64,000 nucleotides of DNA from positions 1-64,000 of the forward strand of contig NZ_JAVDDS010000018.1 of the NCBI RefSeq assembly GCF_030848475.1, given 5' to 3'. Below, one piece after another: positions 8,441 to 18,346 of this stretch. How positions within the stretch are numbered: the first letter of the stretch is position 1; each line of letters opens with the position of its first letter. The position numbers and the translations under genes are program-made. The notes under the pieces are model-generated. The model was not told the origin of the DNA, did not search any database, and saw only the letters and a program-made list of their open reading frames with translations. This DNA is from Herbivorax alkaliphila. Lineage in GTDB: Bacteria; Bacillota; Clostridia; Acetivibrionales; Acetivibrionaceae.

Positions 8441-10951
8441 ATGTATAAAAATAAATTAGCAGTTATTTTTAAATTTATAATTACTAATATTTTAGAAAAA
8501 AAATTTCGTACGCTATTGGTTATACTGTCAATTTCTATTTCAGCAGGATTGTTTATAGCGTCAAACTCTATAGCAGAGGCAGTTACCCAGATAAATTACA
8601 ACAAGGTTGTTAATTATTCTGGAGATTCTGACATTATTATACATCCGAACAGATTATCACCAAGTGCTTTTTTTAGAATTGAAAATATGCAACAATTTCA
8701 AGATAAGTTTGAGTTTTCAGTTGGAATGATTGAATCAAATGCATATTATGAGCATAATGATGAAATTGTATTTTTAAATGTTAAAGCTATTTGTTTTGAG
8801 GATTTAAATATATTTAGTCCAGTTATTTTTGAGGATTTATGCGAGAATGAATCTTTCGAAGGTAAAAAATTGATAATAAGCAATAAAACTTCAAAAGATT
8901 ATAATTTAGAGATTGGAGATTCAATTGACATAGAAATAAACAACAAAATTCAAAAATATACGATATACGGAGTGGCGAAGAAATCCAGTTTTTTTACTGA
9001 TGAAAGACAGGAAAGATATGCAATCATTCCGTTAGAGACTATAGCAACATATAATAATGCAAAGGGAATGGTTAGTACAGCATATATTAAGCTTAAAGAT
9101 TCTGTAGAAAAGAATGATATCATTAATAAATTAAGTGAAATCTATTCCAGATATACAGTAAGGGAAATGGTAATAAACAATCAACAAGAAACAAGAATGA
9201 ATCAAGTGGAAACACAGTTATTAATGATGGTAATTGTTGTTTCGGCAATGAGTATATATATAATTTATTCTACCTTTAAGGTTATAAGCATAGAAAGAAT
9301 GCCTAGTGTAGGTGTTTTGAGAAGTATTGGTGCTACAAAATCTAATGTTGCGAATATTTTAATAGGAGAAAGTCTTTTATATGGAATAATATCTGCATTT
9401 CTCGGAGTAGGTTTAAGTGCAGTTGCATTAAATATTATGTCTAGAACTATAATTGATTCAGGAAATGAAGTGATAAATATGACTGCTTTAACAGGATGGA
9501 ATGTGTGGATAGGGATGATTTTTGCAATAGTTATTTCATTAATAAGTTCTATCATACCAATAATAAGAATATCTAGAATTTCGGTTAAAAACGTTATTTT
9601 GAATTTACAGGAAAATAAAAAGAGAAATAAAAGTAGAAGAAAATTTATAATTTTACTTCTGGTTTTTATTTTTAGTAATATAATTCCTAGATTTATATTT
9701 GGTGAATTAGCGATTTTTGGTAGTGTACTTTGCATGATTATGAATGTTATTTCAATTGCATTTTTAATTCCCTATATTATAAAGTATTTTAAAGTTATAT
9801 TTGAATCTGTAATGAGATTTTGTTTTGGAAAAGAAGGCGGTCTTGCAATAAAAAATATTAGGGAAGATAAGGCTTTTTTAAATAATATTACTCTTATAGC
9901 AATTGGCGTTTGTAGTGTTTTGTTGATTATTACAATAAGTGACAATGTGATTGAGAACGAAAAGAGATTATATGAAGACTATGTTAATTTTGATATGCGT
10001 ATATTTGCTAATGAAAGTGATAGAAATTTTAAAAATATGATAAGCAATATTGATGGCATAGAAGACACATATGGTGCATATGAACTTTATAAAGTTGAGT
10101 ATTTGGAAAAAGGAGAGTATATTCATAATGTTATAGGTATTGATACATTTAATTATTTAGATTTCTGGAATGAAGATATTATTGGAGATTATGAATATTT
10201 ATTTAAAGAGCTTAATTCGAGCAGAAATATTTTGCTTTCAAATGTATTAAGGAAAAGATATTCTTTAAATGAAGGAGATTATATATCCTTAAAGATGCCA
10301 AGAGGTTTAAAAAAATACAAAGTAATTGGTTTTTTTGAATCAGATTGGAAAAGTGGTGATTATGCTCTTATATCAAATAGGTTTTTTAGATTAGATTCTG
10401 GAAGCAGAAATTATTCTTATATATATGTTAAAACAGTAAATGATACTGAAAGTATAAAAAATACAATAAAGAATAATTTTATTAAACGTAAGCCGGTTAT
10501 TACGACAGCAGAACAAATGAAGCAAAATGCAATAGATGGTAACAGAGAGACTTTTAATATGCTAAAAGCGTTTTCTTTATTAACGTTATTAATTGGCATT
10601 ATTGGAATATTCAACAATGTTGTTATATGCTTAATGTCTAGAAGAAAATCATTGAGTTTATATTATTCTATTGGAATGAGTAAAATAGAAATTTTAAAAA
10701 TGACATTGGTTGAAGCTTTTACAGGTGGGATTATAGGCGGTTTAGTCGGAGTAACTTCAGCATATTTGAATATTTTAATTTTACCGCAGGTATTTAAAGC
10801 AATGGATTTATCGGTGATAACAATTAGTAATGATATAATCAATTATTTATTTTCTATTATATGTAGCATTGTGATTGTTATGATTGCAGTTATTGTACCT
10901 GTTAAAAAAATAATGAATACAAATATTGTTCAAAATATTAAGCTTGAGTAG
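8441..10951 (+). CDS. FtsX/MacB-like ABC permease
   Basis: This 836-residue membrane protein has the pattern of the FtsX-MacB permease family. An N-terminal membrane helix follows a basic stretch (about 18-40). A large outside domain covers about 45-260, and helices lie around 260-290, 300-335 and 350-380. A second half repeats the design, with another outside domain and three final helices (about 700-830) containing the typical RRKSLSLYYSIGMSK stretch. Such permeases use the ATPase encoded next to drive outward transport or substrate release at the cell surface. With the following ATPase and lipoprotein adaptor it makes a MacAB-like trio. The role here is probably immunity or peptide efflux. 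Confidence 0.85.
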   Translation: MYKNKLAVIFKFIITNILEKKFRTLLVILSISISAGLFIASNSIAEAVTQINYNKVVNYSGDSDIIIHPNRLSPSAFFRIENMQQFQDKFEFSVGMIESNAYYEHNDEIVFLNVKAICFEDLNIFSPVIFEDLCENESFEGKKLIISNKTSKDYNLEIGDSIDIEINNKIQKYTIYGVAKKSSFFTDERQERYAIIPLETIATYNNAKGMVSTAYIKLKDSVEKNDIINKLSEIYSRYTVREMVINNQQETRMNQVETQLLMMVIVVSAMSIYIIYSTFKVISIERMPSVGVLRSIGATKSNVANILIGESLLYGIISAFLGVGLSAVALNIMSRTIIDSGNEVINMTALTGWNVWIGMIFAIVISLISSIIPIIRISRISVKNVILNLQENKKRNKSRRKFIILLLVFIFSNIIPRFIFGELAIFGSVLCMIMNVISIAFLIPYIIKYFKVIFESVMRFCFGKEGGLAIKNIREDKAFLNNITLIAIGVCSVLLIITISDNVIENEKRLYEDYVNFDMRIFANESDRNFKNMISNIDGIEDTYGAYELYKVEYLEKGEYIHNVIGIDTFNYLDFWNEDIIGDYEYLFKELNSSRNILLSNVLRKRYSLNEGDYISLKMPRGLKKYKVIGFFESDWKSGDYALISNRFFRLDSGSRNYSYIYVKTVNDTESIKNTIKNNFIKRKPVITTAEQMKQNAIDGNRETFNMLKAFSLLTLLIGIIGIFNNVVICLMSRRKSLSLYYSIGMSKIEILKMTLVEAFTGGIIGGLVGVTSAYLNILILPQVFKAMDLSVITISNDIINYLFSIICSIVIVMIAVIVPVKKIMNTNIVQNIKLE

Positions 10952-11045
10952 TAAAAATAATAAATATATAAAACACTGTTATAAATTTTAATCTAAAAAG
11001 TAAGTGTAAAATGTTAAAAAACTTTGTAAAGAAAGGGGGTTTTTA

Positions 11046-11723
11046 GTGAAGAAAATTATTGAAATAGTTGATTTATATAAATTTTATGGTAGTGGACAAT
11101 TAGAAACAAAAGTATTGAATGGAATTAATGAAAATATTTATTTGGGCGAATTTGTATCTATAATGGGTCCTTCAGGAGCAGGTAAAAGTACATTACTTTA
11201 TTTAATTGGAGCTTTAGATGATATTACATATGGAAATATAAATATAGATGGAAAAAACATAAGTGAAATGGAAGATAGAGAAAAAAGTGTTTTTAGAAGA
11301 GAAAATATTGGCTTCATATTTCAATTTTATAATCTTATGCCAAACTTAAGTGTTGAAGAAAATATAATGCTTCCAATTTTGTTAGATAACAAAAAATCAA
11401 AAGATTATCAAGAAAAAATGTATAATCTTTTAAATACAGTAGGTCTTTATAAAAGAAAGAAACATACCCCAAAAGAATTATCAGGAGGGGAACAACAAAG
11501 AGTTGCAATTTGCAGGTCATTAATTAATGATCCTGTAATTATTTTGGCTGATGAACCTACTGGAAATTTGGATAGTAAAACAGGAAAAAATGTGTTAAAA
11601 TTAATGGAGAAAATAAACAAGGAAAAAGGTATCACTATTGTGCAAGTAACTCACTCAGAAGAGGCTGCCAGTTATAGCCAAAGGATACTGGAGATAAAAG
11701 ATGGAAGGGTTGTGAAATCGTGA
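11046..11723 (+). CDS. ABC transporter ATPase, MacB/LolD type
   Basis: This 225-residue stand-alone ATPase has Walker A GPSGAGKST (about 39-47), signature LSGGEQQRVAIC, Walker B IILADEPTGNLD and a His switch in VTHSEEA. The NLDSKTG stretch is typical of the LolD/MacB/YtrE branch that pairs with FtsX-like permeases, here the gene just upstream. It starts at GTG after AAAGGGGG, and its stop overlaps the next gene's GTG start, which indicates coupling. Confidence 0.88.
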   Translation: MKKIIEIVDLYKFYGSGQLETKVLNGINENIYLGEFVSIMGPSGAGKSTLLYLIGALDDITYGNINIDGKNISEMEDREKSVFRRENIGFIFQFYNLMPNLSVEENIMLPILLDNKKSKDYQEKMYNLLNTVGLYKRKKHTPKELSGGEQQRVAICRSLINDPVIILADEPTGNLDSKTGKNVLKLMEKINKEKGITIVQVTHSEEAASYSQRILEIKDGRVVKS

Positions 11724-12793
11724 AAAAAATAAAGCTGATAATACTAAACATAACTATTATATTTTTAATATCAAGTTGTAGTCAGAATTCTACAGAAGTC
11801 ACAAATATTAATAATACAAATGAAAATGAAAAAAGGATAATAAATACTTATGGTGTAGTTCAAGCAGAACATAAAGAAAGCATTGAAATAGACTTTCCTG
11901 CATTTATTGAAGAAATATATGTAGAAGAAGGGCAAGGGGTTGGGAAAAAAAGTGAATTATTTAAAATAAACAAATCTCATTTTGAAAGGCAAATTGATGA
12001 AAAGAAAAAAGAGAAGGAAAATATAAAAAGAACATTAATTTCAATTGAAGAAAAAATTAATATTAAGCAGGAATATATTGACACATATGGTAATAGTGAA
12101 TTAGAAAAAATGAATCACAATTTAAAAAATGAAAAATTAATATTAGATGAATTGATTAGCGATAAAGAAAGCAAAAAAGATTTGCTAGATATAGGTGCTA
12201 TACCAAAGACTGATTTAGATAAACTGGAAAAAGAAATTAATGAAAGAAAGAAAATAATTCAAGATATAATACTTGATAAAAAAAGTTTAAAATTAAATTT
12301 AGAAAATGAACTTAAAAATTTGAAAAATCAAATTATGGATTTGAAAAATGAATTATTTGAACTAGAAGGACGCTTAACAAAAACTAAAATTGACATTCAA
12401 ATTATGAAGGAAAAACTGGAAAAAAACTTTTTGAATGAAGACAAGGTTGTTGCAAATTTTTCCAATGGATTAATTTATAATTTATCAATTAATGAAGGAG
12501 ATTTTCTAAGCGGAGAAAAGCCTGCAGACACAATTGAAATTTTAGATATGGACAGTATGTACATAAAAGCAGATATTTCTGAGATTTTTATTAAAGATAT
12601 TAAAGAAGGAATGAAAGTGAATATTATTACATTAGCAGATAGAACGAAAACATATAAAGGTAAAGTTGTTGATATTTCAGATATGGCTGTAAATAGAAAT
12701 AATGATACGGTTATTCCAGTAAAAATTTCAATTGATGATAAAGATGATTTTTTATTAGTTGGTTTTAATGTTGATTTAGAAATAATGTTTTAA
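11720..12793 (+). CDS. Membrane-fusion lipoprotein (MacA/HlyD-like adaptor)
   Basis: This 357-residue protein starts with a lipoprotein signal ending LISSC at about residues 16-20, so it should be anchored outside the membrane. A short beta segment (about 40-75, 'barrel-sandwich' half) is followed by a long charged coiled coil (about 80-240) and a second beta part with SLSINEGDFL and a C-terminal barrel. This is the layout of adaptor proteins that work with MacB-type permeases, which gram-positive bacteria also have. It overlaps the ATPase gene by four bases. It ends the peptide cluster, because the next sequence is a transposase remnant on the other strand. Confidence 0.82.
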   Translation: MKKIKLIILNITIIFLISSCSQNSTEVTNINNTNENEKRIINTYGVVQAEHKESIEIDFPAFIEEIYVEEGQGVGKKSELFKINKSHFERQIDEKKKEKENIKRTLISIEEKINIKQEYIDTYGNSELEKMNHNLKNEKLILDELISDKESKKDLLDIGAIPKTDLDKLEKEINERKKIIQDIILDKKSLKLNLENELKNLKNQIMDLKNELFELEGRLTKTKIDIQIMKEKLEKNFLNEDKVVANFSNGLIYNLSINEGDFLSGEKPADTIEILDMDSMYIKADISEIFIKDIKEGMKVNIITLADRTKTYKGKVVDISDMAVNRNNDTVIPVKISIDDKDDFLLVGFNVDLEIMF

Positions 12794-12892
12794 GAGATAA
12801 GACAAAAGAATCGTCCTCTTATTTCCATAATCATCTAGATGACCTGGGAACATTTGGGTGACACTCCCGTTTATCCCTTGTATATATGCCAT
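12776..12892 (-). pseudogene. Remnant of an IS1182-type transposase N-terminus
   Basis: Reading leftwards from 12892, the frame encodes MAYIQGINGSVTQMFPGHLDDY. This resembles the conserved beginning of IS1182-family transposases (typically MxYIQGINRNQ followed by FPExLDDY). The homology then stops and the frame closes inside the adaptor gene. Only about 22 residues are left, so it marks an old insertion at the downstream edge of the peptide cluster. Confidence 0.55.
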
Positions 12893-13089
12893 AATTATAC
12901 CTCGTTAATATTTTATATATTAATTATGCTATAAAAACAAGTTTAAATCCAGTAATGTCAAGCATTTCACCTGAATTTTCAATAATTTTCACACAGTCTG
13001 CCGGCTCCTTTTCTTACAAAAAGGATTTTGCCTTTTAACATAGAATTAATTGTATGTATAAATAAAAAGGACATGGGGGGAATGTCAAC

Positions 13090-15552
13090 ATGGTGCTTAA
13101 TTTAAATGGTGGATGGAAAATGAAGAGCAGGGATAATAATAATTGGTATAAAGCAAGTGTTCCAGGCTCTGTCTTTAATGATTTATTAAATAATGGTGTT
13201 ATTGATAATCCATTTTACAGAGATAATGAAATAAAAGCTTTAGAAATAGCAGCCAAGGCATATGAATATAAACGAGAATTTTATATAGACGAAAAATTGT
13301 TAAATCAGCATAGACTTGTTTTGTGCTGTAAGGGATTAGATACTCTAGCTCAAATAAAAATAAATGATAAGCTTGTAGGAAAGACTGAAAATATGCACAG
13401 AACATATGAGTTTAATATTAAGGATTATGTTCATGAAGGGAAAAACACAATACATATTATTTTTGAATCCTCATTGAAGTATGTACAAAAAAAGAATGAA
13501 GAAAATCCACTGTGGGGTGCGGAAGATGCAGTTAAAGGGTTTCCTCATATAAGAAAGGGGCATTGTACCTTCGGATGGGACTGGGGGCCTCAGATACCGG
13601 ATTTGGGCATATGGAGAGATATATTTATAACAGGCTACAGTTATGGGAAGCTTGATGATGTTTACATTACACAAAAACATGAAAAGGATAAAGTGGGACT
13701 TGATATAAAGATTGATGTTGAAAATTTTAGTGGCGAGTTTTTAGATTTAGAAGCTGTTATTACTTCACCAAAGGGAGAGGTGATAACTTCTGAAAAGACA
13801 ACAAAAGACTTGTCAAACAACATTCATTTAGATATTGAAAATCCACAGCTTTGGTGGCCAAATGGTTATGGGAATCAACCGCTTTATACTGTGGAGATTA
13901 AGTTGAAAAATAATGGAAGGTATTTAGACAGTAAAAAGTTAAGAATAGGACTTCGAACTATAAAAATTAACAGGCAAAAGGATGAGTGGGGTGAGGGTTT
14001 TGAGTTTGTTGTAAATGGAAAGGATATATTTGCAATGGGTGCAAACTACATTCCTGAAGACAGTATACTACCAAGATGCAACAGAGAAAAAACCGAGTAC
14101 CTCATAAAAAGCAGTGTGGAGGCTAACTTTAATATAATTAGAGTGTGGGGTGGAGGAATTTATCCTGAAGATTACTTTTTTGATTTGTGTGATGAATACG
14201 GCTTAATCGTATGGCAGGACTTTATGTTTGCATGTGCTGTATATGAAGTAACAGATGAGTTTATTGAAAATGTAGTTGAGGAAGCTAAAGATAATATAAA
14301 AAGAATAAGACACCATGCCTGTTTAGGACTTTGGTGTGGAAATAATGAAATAGAGAGCGGCTGGTTTTATTGGGATTTTCCAAAAAGGGCAAGGCATAAG
14401 ACTGGGTACATAAAACTTTTTGAAATATTTCTTCCGGAGGTGGTAAAAGAATATGATTCAAATAGCTTTTACTGGCCTTCATCGCCTAGTTCTGGTGGGG
14501 GTTTTGAAAACCCTGATGATGAAAATGCAGGGAATGTGCATTACTGGGATGTATGGCATGGACTAAAGCCTTTTACCCATTACAGAAACTTTAACTTTAG
14601 ATTTGTGAGTGAGTTTGGTTTTCAATCATTCCCACCAGAGAAAACCATTGAATCTTTTACTCTGCCAGAAGATAGAAATATATTTTCATATGTTATGGAA
14701 AAGCACCAGAAAAATGGTACTGCAAATGGAAAAATACTTTACTATTTATCTGAAACCTTTAAATACCCAAAAGATTTTAGCTCTTTAATATATGTTTCCC
14801 AGCTGTTGCAGGCTGAAGCAATAAAGTATGGAGTGGAACACTGGAGAAGAAACAGAGGAAGGTGTATGGGAGCTATTTACTGGCAGCTCAATGATTGCTG
14901 GCCTGTTGCTTCTTGGTCTTCTATAGACTATTATGGCAGATGGAAAGCTCTCCATTATTTTGCAAAGAAATTCTTTGCACCTGTCTTATTATCTGTAAAT
15001 GATAGAGATACACAGGTTGAACTCCATGTGACAAATGAAACTATGAAAGATGTAAAGGGAAGCATAGTGTGGAAATTGAGAAATAATGAATCGGACATTT
15101 TAAAAGAGGGAACGGTGAACTTTGAAATTGATTCTCTAAAGACAGGAATGTTTGAAACCTTAGACTTTAAAGATGTCCTTAACTCATATAAAAAGAAAAT
15201 GGGAATGTACCTAGAGTATCAGCTGCATACAGAAAAGGGAAAACAGCATGTGGGCACACTACTTTTTGTTAAGCCAAAGCACTTTTTATTTAAAGATCCA
15301 GATATAGGTGCAGAAGTTATAGAAAAAGAAGATAAATATTCAATATCCTTAACCTCAAAATCACTAGCTAAATATGTAGAGCTACAGATAGAAGGAGAAG
15401 ATATTATTTTCAGGGATAATTATTTTGACCTAGTTCCTAGGAATAAAAAGGTAGTTGAAGTTGAAAAAGATACTTTGACTAAAATAAAAGACATAAAAAC
15501 TTTAAAAGATAGTTTAAAAATAAGAAGTCTTTTTGATACAGTTGAGCGGTAA
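13090..15552 (+). CDS. Beta-mannosidase, glycoside hydrolase family 2
   Basis: This 820-residue cytoplasmic enzyme should remove terminal beta-mannose from manno-oligosaccharides. No signal peptide is present. The sugar-binding jelly-roll covers about the first 180 residues, including GHCTFGWDWGPQ, a hallmark of GH2 mannosidases. A beta-sandwich domain and a TIM barrel follow, with the acid/base Glu in GNNEIESGW (about residue 420) and the nucleophile Glu in FVSEFGFQSFP (about 508). The length matches the family (about 800-870). It stands alone between the peptide cluster and a methyltransferase. It fits a plant-fibre-degrading lifestyle. The ribosome site is a run of six G ending eight bases before ATG. 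Confidence 0.92.
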   Translation: MVLNLNGGWKMKSRDNNNWYKASVPGSVFNDLLNNGVIDNPFYRDNEIKALEIAAKAYEYKREFYIDEKLLNQHRLVLCCKGLDTLAQIKINDKLVGKTENMHRTYEFNIKDYVHEGKNTIHIIFESSLKYVQKKNEENPLWGAEDAVKGFPHIRKGHCTFGWDWGPQIPDLGIWRDIFITGYSYGKLDDVYITQKHEKDKVGLDIKIDVENFSGEFLDLEAVITSPKGEVITSEKTTKDLSNNIHLDIENPQLWWPNGYGNQPLYTVEIKLKNNGRYLDSKKLRIGLRTIKINRQKDEWGEGFEFVVNGKDIFAMGANYIPEDSILPRCNREKTEYLIKSSVEANFNIIRVWGGGIYPEDYFFDLCDEYGLIVWQDFMFACAVYEVTDEFIENVVEEAKDNIKRIRHHACLGLWCGNNEIESGWFYWDFPKRARHKTGYIKLFEIFLPEVVKEYDSNSFYWPSSPSSGGGFENPDDENAGNVHYWDVWHGLKPFTHYRNFNFRFVSEFGFQSFPPEKTIESFTLPEDRNIFSYVMEKHQKNGTANGKILYYLSETFKYPKDFSSLIYVSQLLQAEAIKYGVEHWRRNRGRCMGAIYWQLNDCWPVASWSSIDYYGRWKALHYFAKKFFAPVLLSVNDRDTQVELHVTNETMKDVKGSIVWKLRNNESDILKEGTVNFEIDSLKTGMFETLDFKDVLNSYKKKMGMYLEYQLHTEKGKQHVGTLLFVKPKHFLFKDPDIGAEVIEKEDKYSISLTSKSLAKYVELQIEGEDIIFRDNYFDLVPRNKKVVEVEKDTLTKIKDIKTLKDSLKIRSLFDTVER

Positions 15553-15621
15553 ACTTATTAAATCAGTAAATTATCTGGTACCTGACAAAAATATCTCACA
15601 CAAGAAAGATTTTAAGGCTTT

Positions 15622-15658
15622 AACCTTTAGGCGGGGCAAAACCTTTGCCTGAAGGTTT
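15622..15658. terminator. Hairpin after the beta-mannosidase gene
   Basis: AACCTTTAGGC at 15622-15632 can pair with GCCTGAAGGTT at 15647-15657, leaving a 14-base loop. The gene on the right is transcribed towards it, so it could serve both. The T-run is weak, so termination is only likely. Confidence 0.45.
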
Positions 15659-15729
15659 GAAGTTTAACTTTATCTATATGGAGGCACTTGCAATTTTTTT
15701 TAACGGATTCTATAGCTTTTAATGAAATT

Positions 15730-16860
15730 TCAGACGGCATAGTTTTTCACCTCTAGCTTATTACTAATAACCTTTGATGTAATTTTTTCTGCAACGGCTG
15801 TAATAAGTGGAACAACTACTGAATTTCCGAACTGTTTATAAGCCTGTGTATCCGAAACCACTATTTTAAAAGAATCAGGAAAACCCTGTAATCGAGCACA
15901 TTCTCGTGGGGTAAGCCGTCGAGGATTTTTATTTTCTTGAGGTAAAAGAATTTCAGAACCATCCTTATAATATCTTGCACTTAGTGTGCGAGTTATACCA
16001 TCTAAGTCTGCCAAGCCGTATCCAAACCCATTTCCTTTGAGTCTGTGTTTTTTTGCATAGGATTGAAGGTAACTCCATAGCTTATCTGAAAGGGTATACT
16101 TATCGTTGACAGTGCTTTCAAGGATATCTCTTAATTTTAAATTTTTATTAGGTGGTGTTGGAAACTCAAAACTTATATTTGTTCCATATGTTTTTCTTTT
16201 AAATCCAGCGATAAGGATTCTTTCTCTGTGCTGAGGCACATAAAATTTGCCGTCAAGTATATCATCAAAAACTTCATAATCAAGTGCATTAAGTGCTTCC
16301 ATTATTGTTTTATATGTTTTTCCTTTATCATGTGATTTAAGGTTTTTAACATTTTCAAGTAAAAAAGCTTTTGGCTGCTTTTCGCTAATAATTCTTACAA
16401 CATCAAAGAATAAAGTTCCTTGAGTTTTATCCAAGAATCCATGCAGCTTTCCTAAACTAACCTTTTTAGATACTCCTGCAATGGAAAAAGGCTGACAGGG
16501 AAATCCTGCAACAAGTATGTCGTGGTCAGGTATATTTTTTTCGTTTATCTTTGTAATATCTCCTTCGGGTTTTTCTCCAAAATTACTCATATATGTTTTT
16601 TGACTATATTTATCCCATTCAGAAGAAAATACACAGCTTCCACCACACATTTCAAAGGCTATCCTCATTCCTCCTATACCTGCAAAAAGGTCAATAAAAG
16701 TAAACTTATCATTACTTGATGACTTATCACTTTTTTCAGAAAGATATTCTACAATTGATTCGTGAACAAGGTCTTGCATAGAACTGTTTGTTTTACTAGA
16801 ATATTTATTGAGTTTTTCATAAAGAGTTTCATCAACTCTTATATGCATTTGCTTTTTCAT
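15730..16860 (-). CDS. Orphan DNA (cytosine-5) methyltransferase with N-terminal ribbon-helix-helix domain
   Basis: This 376-residue protein has two parts. Residues 1-45 ([16 protein letters not shown], then [13 protein letters not shown]) look like a ribbon-helix-helix DNA-binding domain. Residues 53-365 are a complete C5 methyltransferase: [10 protein letters not shown] (SAM site), GFPCQPFS with the catalytic Cys at about 122, LLENVKN, QHRERI, a variable target-recognition region, and FGNSVVVP near the end. No restriction endonuclease lies beside it, so it is probably an orphan regulator-type methylase. Its promoter holds a near-consensus LexA box, and the fused domain could also bind its own promoter. 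Target sequence not predictable. Confidence 0.9.
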   Translation of the reverse strand: MKKQMHIRVDETLYEKLNKYSSKTNSSMQDLVHESIVEYLSEKSDKSSSNDKFTFIDLFAGIGGMRIAFEMCGGSCVFSSEWDKYSQKTYMSNFGEKPEGDITKINEKNIPDHDILVAGFPCQPFSIAGVSKKVSLGKLHGFLDKTQGTLFFDVVRIISEKQPKAFLLENVKNLKSHDKGKTYKTIMEALNALDYEVFDDILDGKFYVPQHRERILIAGFKRKTYGTNISFEFPTPPNKNLKLRDILESTVNDKYTLSDKLWSYLQSYAKKHRLKGNGFGYGLADLDGITRTLSARYYKDGSEILLPQENKNPRRLTPRECARLQGFPDSFKIVVSDTQAYKQFGNSVVVPLITAVAEKITSKVISNKLEVKNYAV

Positions 16861-16901
16861 ATATGTACCTCCAGGGAATTTAATATACCAAGTATATCCC
16901 T

Positions 16902-16930
16902 ATTATACATTAGCGAACGCATGTTCGCAA
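16902..16930 (-). promoter_or_regulatory. Sigma-A promoter with overlapping LexA (SOS) box
   Basis: On the minus strand TTGCGA (16925-16930) and TATAAT (16902-16907) are separated by exactly 17 bases, an excellent promoter for the methyltransferase. CGAAC-N4-GTTCG (16914-16927) lies across the -35 end and spacer. It matches the gram-positive LexA/DinR consensus GAACRNRYGTTY in full. A repressor here would block RNA polymerase. An operator for the protein's own ribbon-helix-helix domain is the alternative reading. Confidence 0.72.
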
Positions 16931-17173
16931 GGCTTTTTTGAAAGAATTTTATAGTAACAATTAGAATTTACATCTCATTACCCAGTTTTTTACTACCAAA
17001 TCAGTTTTTTTTGTTATATAATATTGATATATAAATAGAGAAATGTATAAAGAATTTTTAGCATTTTGATTTATGAGTTTAGAATGCAATAAGAAATTAG
17101 TATCTAATAGACTAGTTACCTGAAGCTTGTATTTCAAAATGTTGAATATAAAAATTTTTTTTGGGGAGTAGAA

Positions 17174-17776
17174 GTGAATATGATTAAAGTAGTAAAAAAA
17201 ACACATTTCACTACTAACGACAAGACGTGCCAATTTAAGCTAAACAAACAAATCCTTACCATGGCTTCAGAGATTGAAAAGACTTACAGTAGGATTGCGG
17301 TAGTTGGCATAGGTTCAGACAGATCTACAGGAGACAGCTTTGGTCCACTGGTTGGATATATGCTTTCTAAGTGCTCAATTTATGATTTTGACGTTTATGG
17401 GACAATTTTAAATCCAGTTCATGCAAAAAACATAAAAGAAACAGTGGACAGTATTGACCACTCAAATACTCTTGTTATTGCAGTGGACGCGTCTGTTGGA
17501 AGGCCTGAACATATTGGGCATATTGTTTTGAGTAATCAGCCAATTAAGCCAGGCAGTGGTGTGGGAAAAAACCTTCCCCCTGTTGGAGACATTACTCTGT
17601 CTGCTATAGTTACTATTTCAGGATTTTTACCTCTGGTTATGCTTCAAAATACCAGCTTAGGATTAGTGTACAAAATGGCAGAAATAGCTGCAAATTCAAT
17701 AAGACACATACTTTACAAACAACAGCTTGAGCCAAGCAGATGTGAAAAATCAAAAATATCTATAACAGCGTCTTGA
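17174..17776 (+). CDS. yyaC: Spore protein YyaC (GPR-like fold, DUF1256)
   Basis: This 200-residue protein belongs to the YyaC family of spore-formers, which is related in fold to the germination protease GPR. Typical stretches are VVGIGSDRSTGDSFGPLVG (residues about 43-61), DASVGRPEHIG and GVGKNLPPVGD. The acidic residues of the metal-dependent fold are kept. YyaC is made during sporulation, and its exact substrate is not settled. The gene stands alone. It starts at GTG, with GGGGAG five bases before it, and ends at a strong terminator. Confidence 0.88.
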   Translation: MNMIKVVKKTHFTTNDKTCQFKLNKQILTMASEIEKTYSRIAVVGIGSDRSTGDSFGPLVGYMLSKCSIYDFDVYGTILNPVHAKNIKETVDSIDHSNTLVIAVDASVGRPEHIGHIVLSNQPIKPGSGVGKNLPPVGDITLSAIVTISGFLPLVMLQNTSLGLVYKMAEIAANSIRHILYKQQLEPSRCEKSKISITAS

Positions 17777-17809
17777 CAAATTGTTAAGTTGTGGAGTTTA
17801 AAAGACTTA

Positions 17810-17840
17810 AAAAGTTCGGGGTTTTATACTCCGAACTTTT
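17810..17840 (+). terminator. Intrinsic terminator after yyaC
   Basis: AAAAGTTCGG and CCGAACTTTT form a perfect 10-base stem with an 11-base loop, ending in T residues. Confidence 0.8.
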
Positions 17841-18337
17841 GTGTACCTAACCTTTTCATGTTAAGTTTCTTTAATTCATCCACTTGACAATATTAACTAT
17901 AATGTCGGTGAAATTATTAGTATTTAATTAGAGGAAAAAGAGAGTTTACCCAAATATAAAAAAAGGTGCAATGAAATTTAATTACTAATCTATACTTCAT
18001 AGAAAATAAAGGGGTTTTAAAAAAACAAATTGCAAACAGTTGTTAAACATTGTTATATAGAAAAATTAATAAACTGTAATGAATGTTATTTCATATGTGG
18101 TACAAAGTCTAATGTATTATTTGCTAAATGTATATTCATTTTTTAAAAATCATTGCGACCTTTAACTTTCATTTACTATAACTCTATTTTGCAATATTTT
18201 TTAAAAAATTGCAATTCGCAGAATAGACAAAAAAAATTTTATATTTGAATTTCTTTTGTCTATTTTGTACATTTATGCATTTACATTCTTATTTTATCAT
18301 GTACAATTGTATTAGGGTTTAAATTTTTCGTTTAAAG
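17841..18337. other. Long AT-rich intergenic region with two inverted repeats
   Basis: About 500 bases hold no gene that I can support. Two inverted repeats stand out: TTGCAAT/ATTGCAA at 18189-18214, and AATAGACAAAA at 18222-18232 with TTTTGTCTATT at 18254-18264, the latter followed by T residues. They lie just upstream of the yigZ-like gene and could be regulatory or terminate an unseen short transcript. Confidence 0.4.
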
Positions 18338-18346
18338 GTGGTTTAC

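Noticed and set aside
9265-9735. 156-codon minus-strand frame opposite the FtsX-like gene
   Set aside because: It lies wholly inside a well-supported permease gene and its hydrophobic residues mirror the membrane helices on the other strand. No ribosome site.
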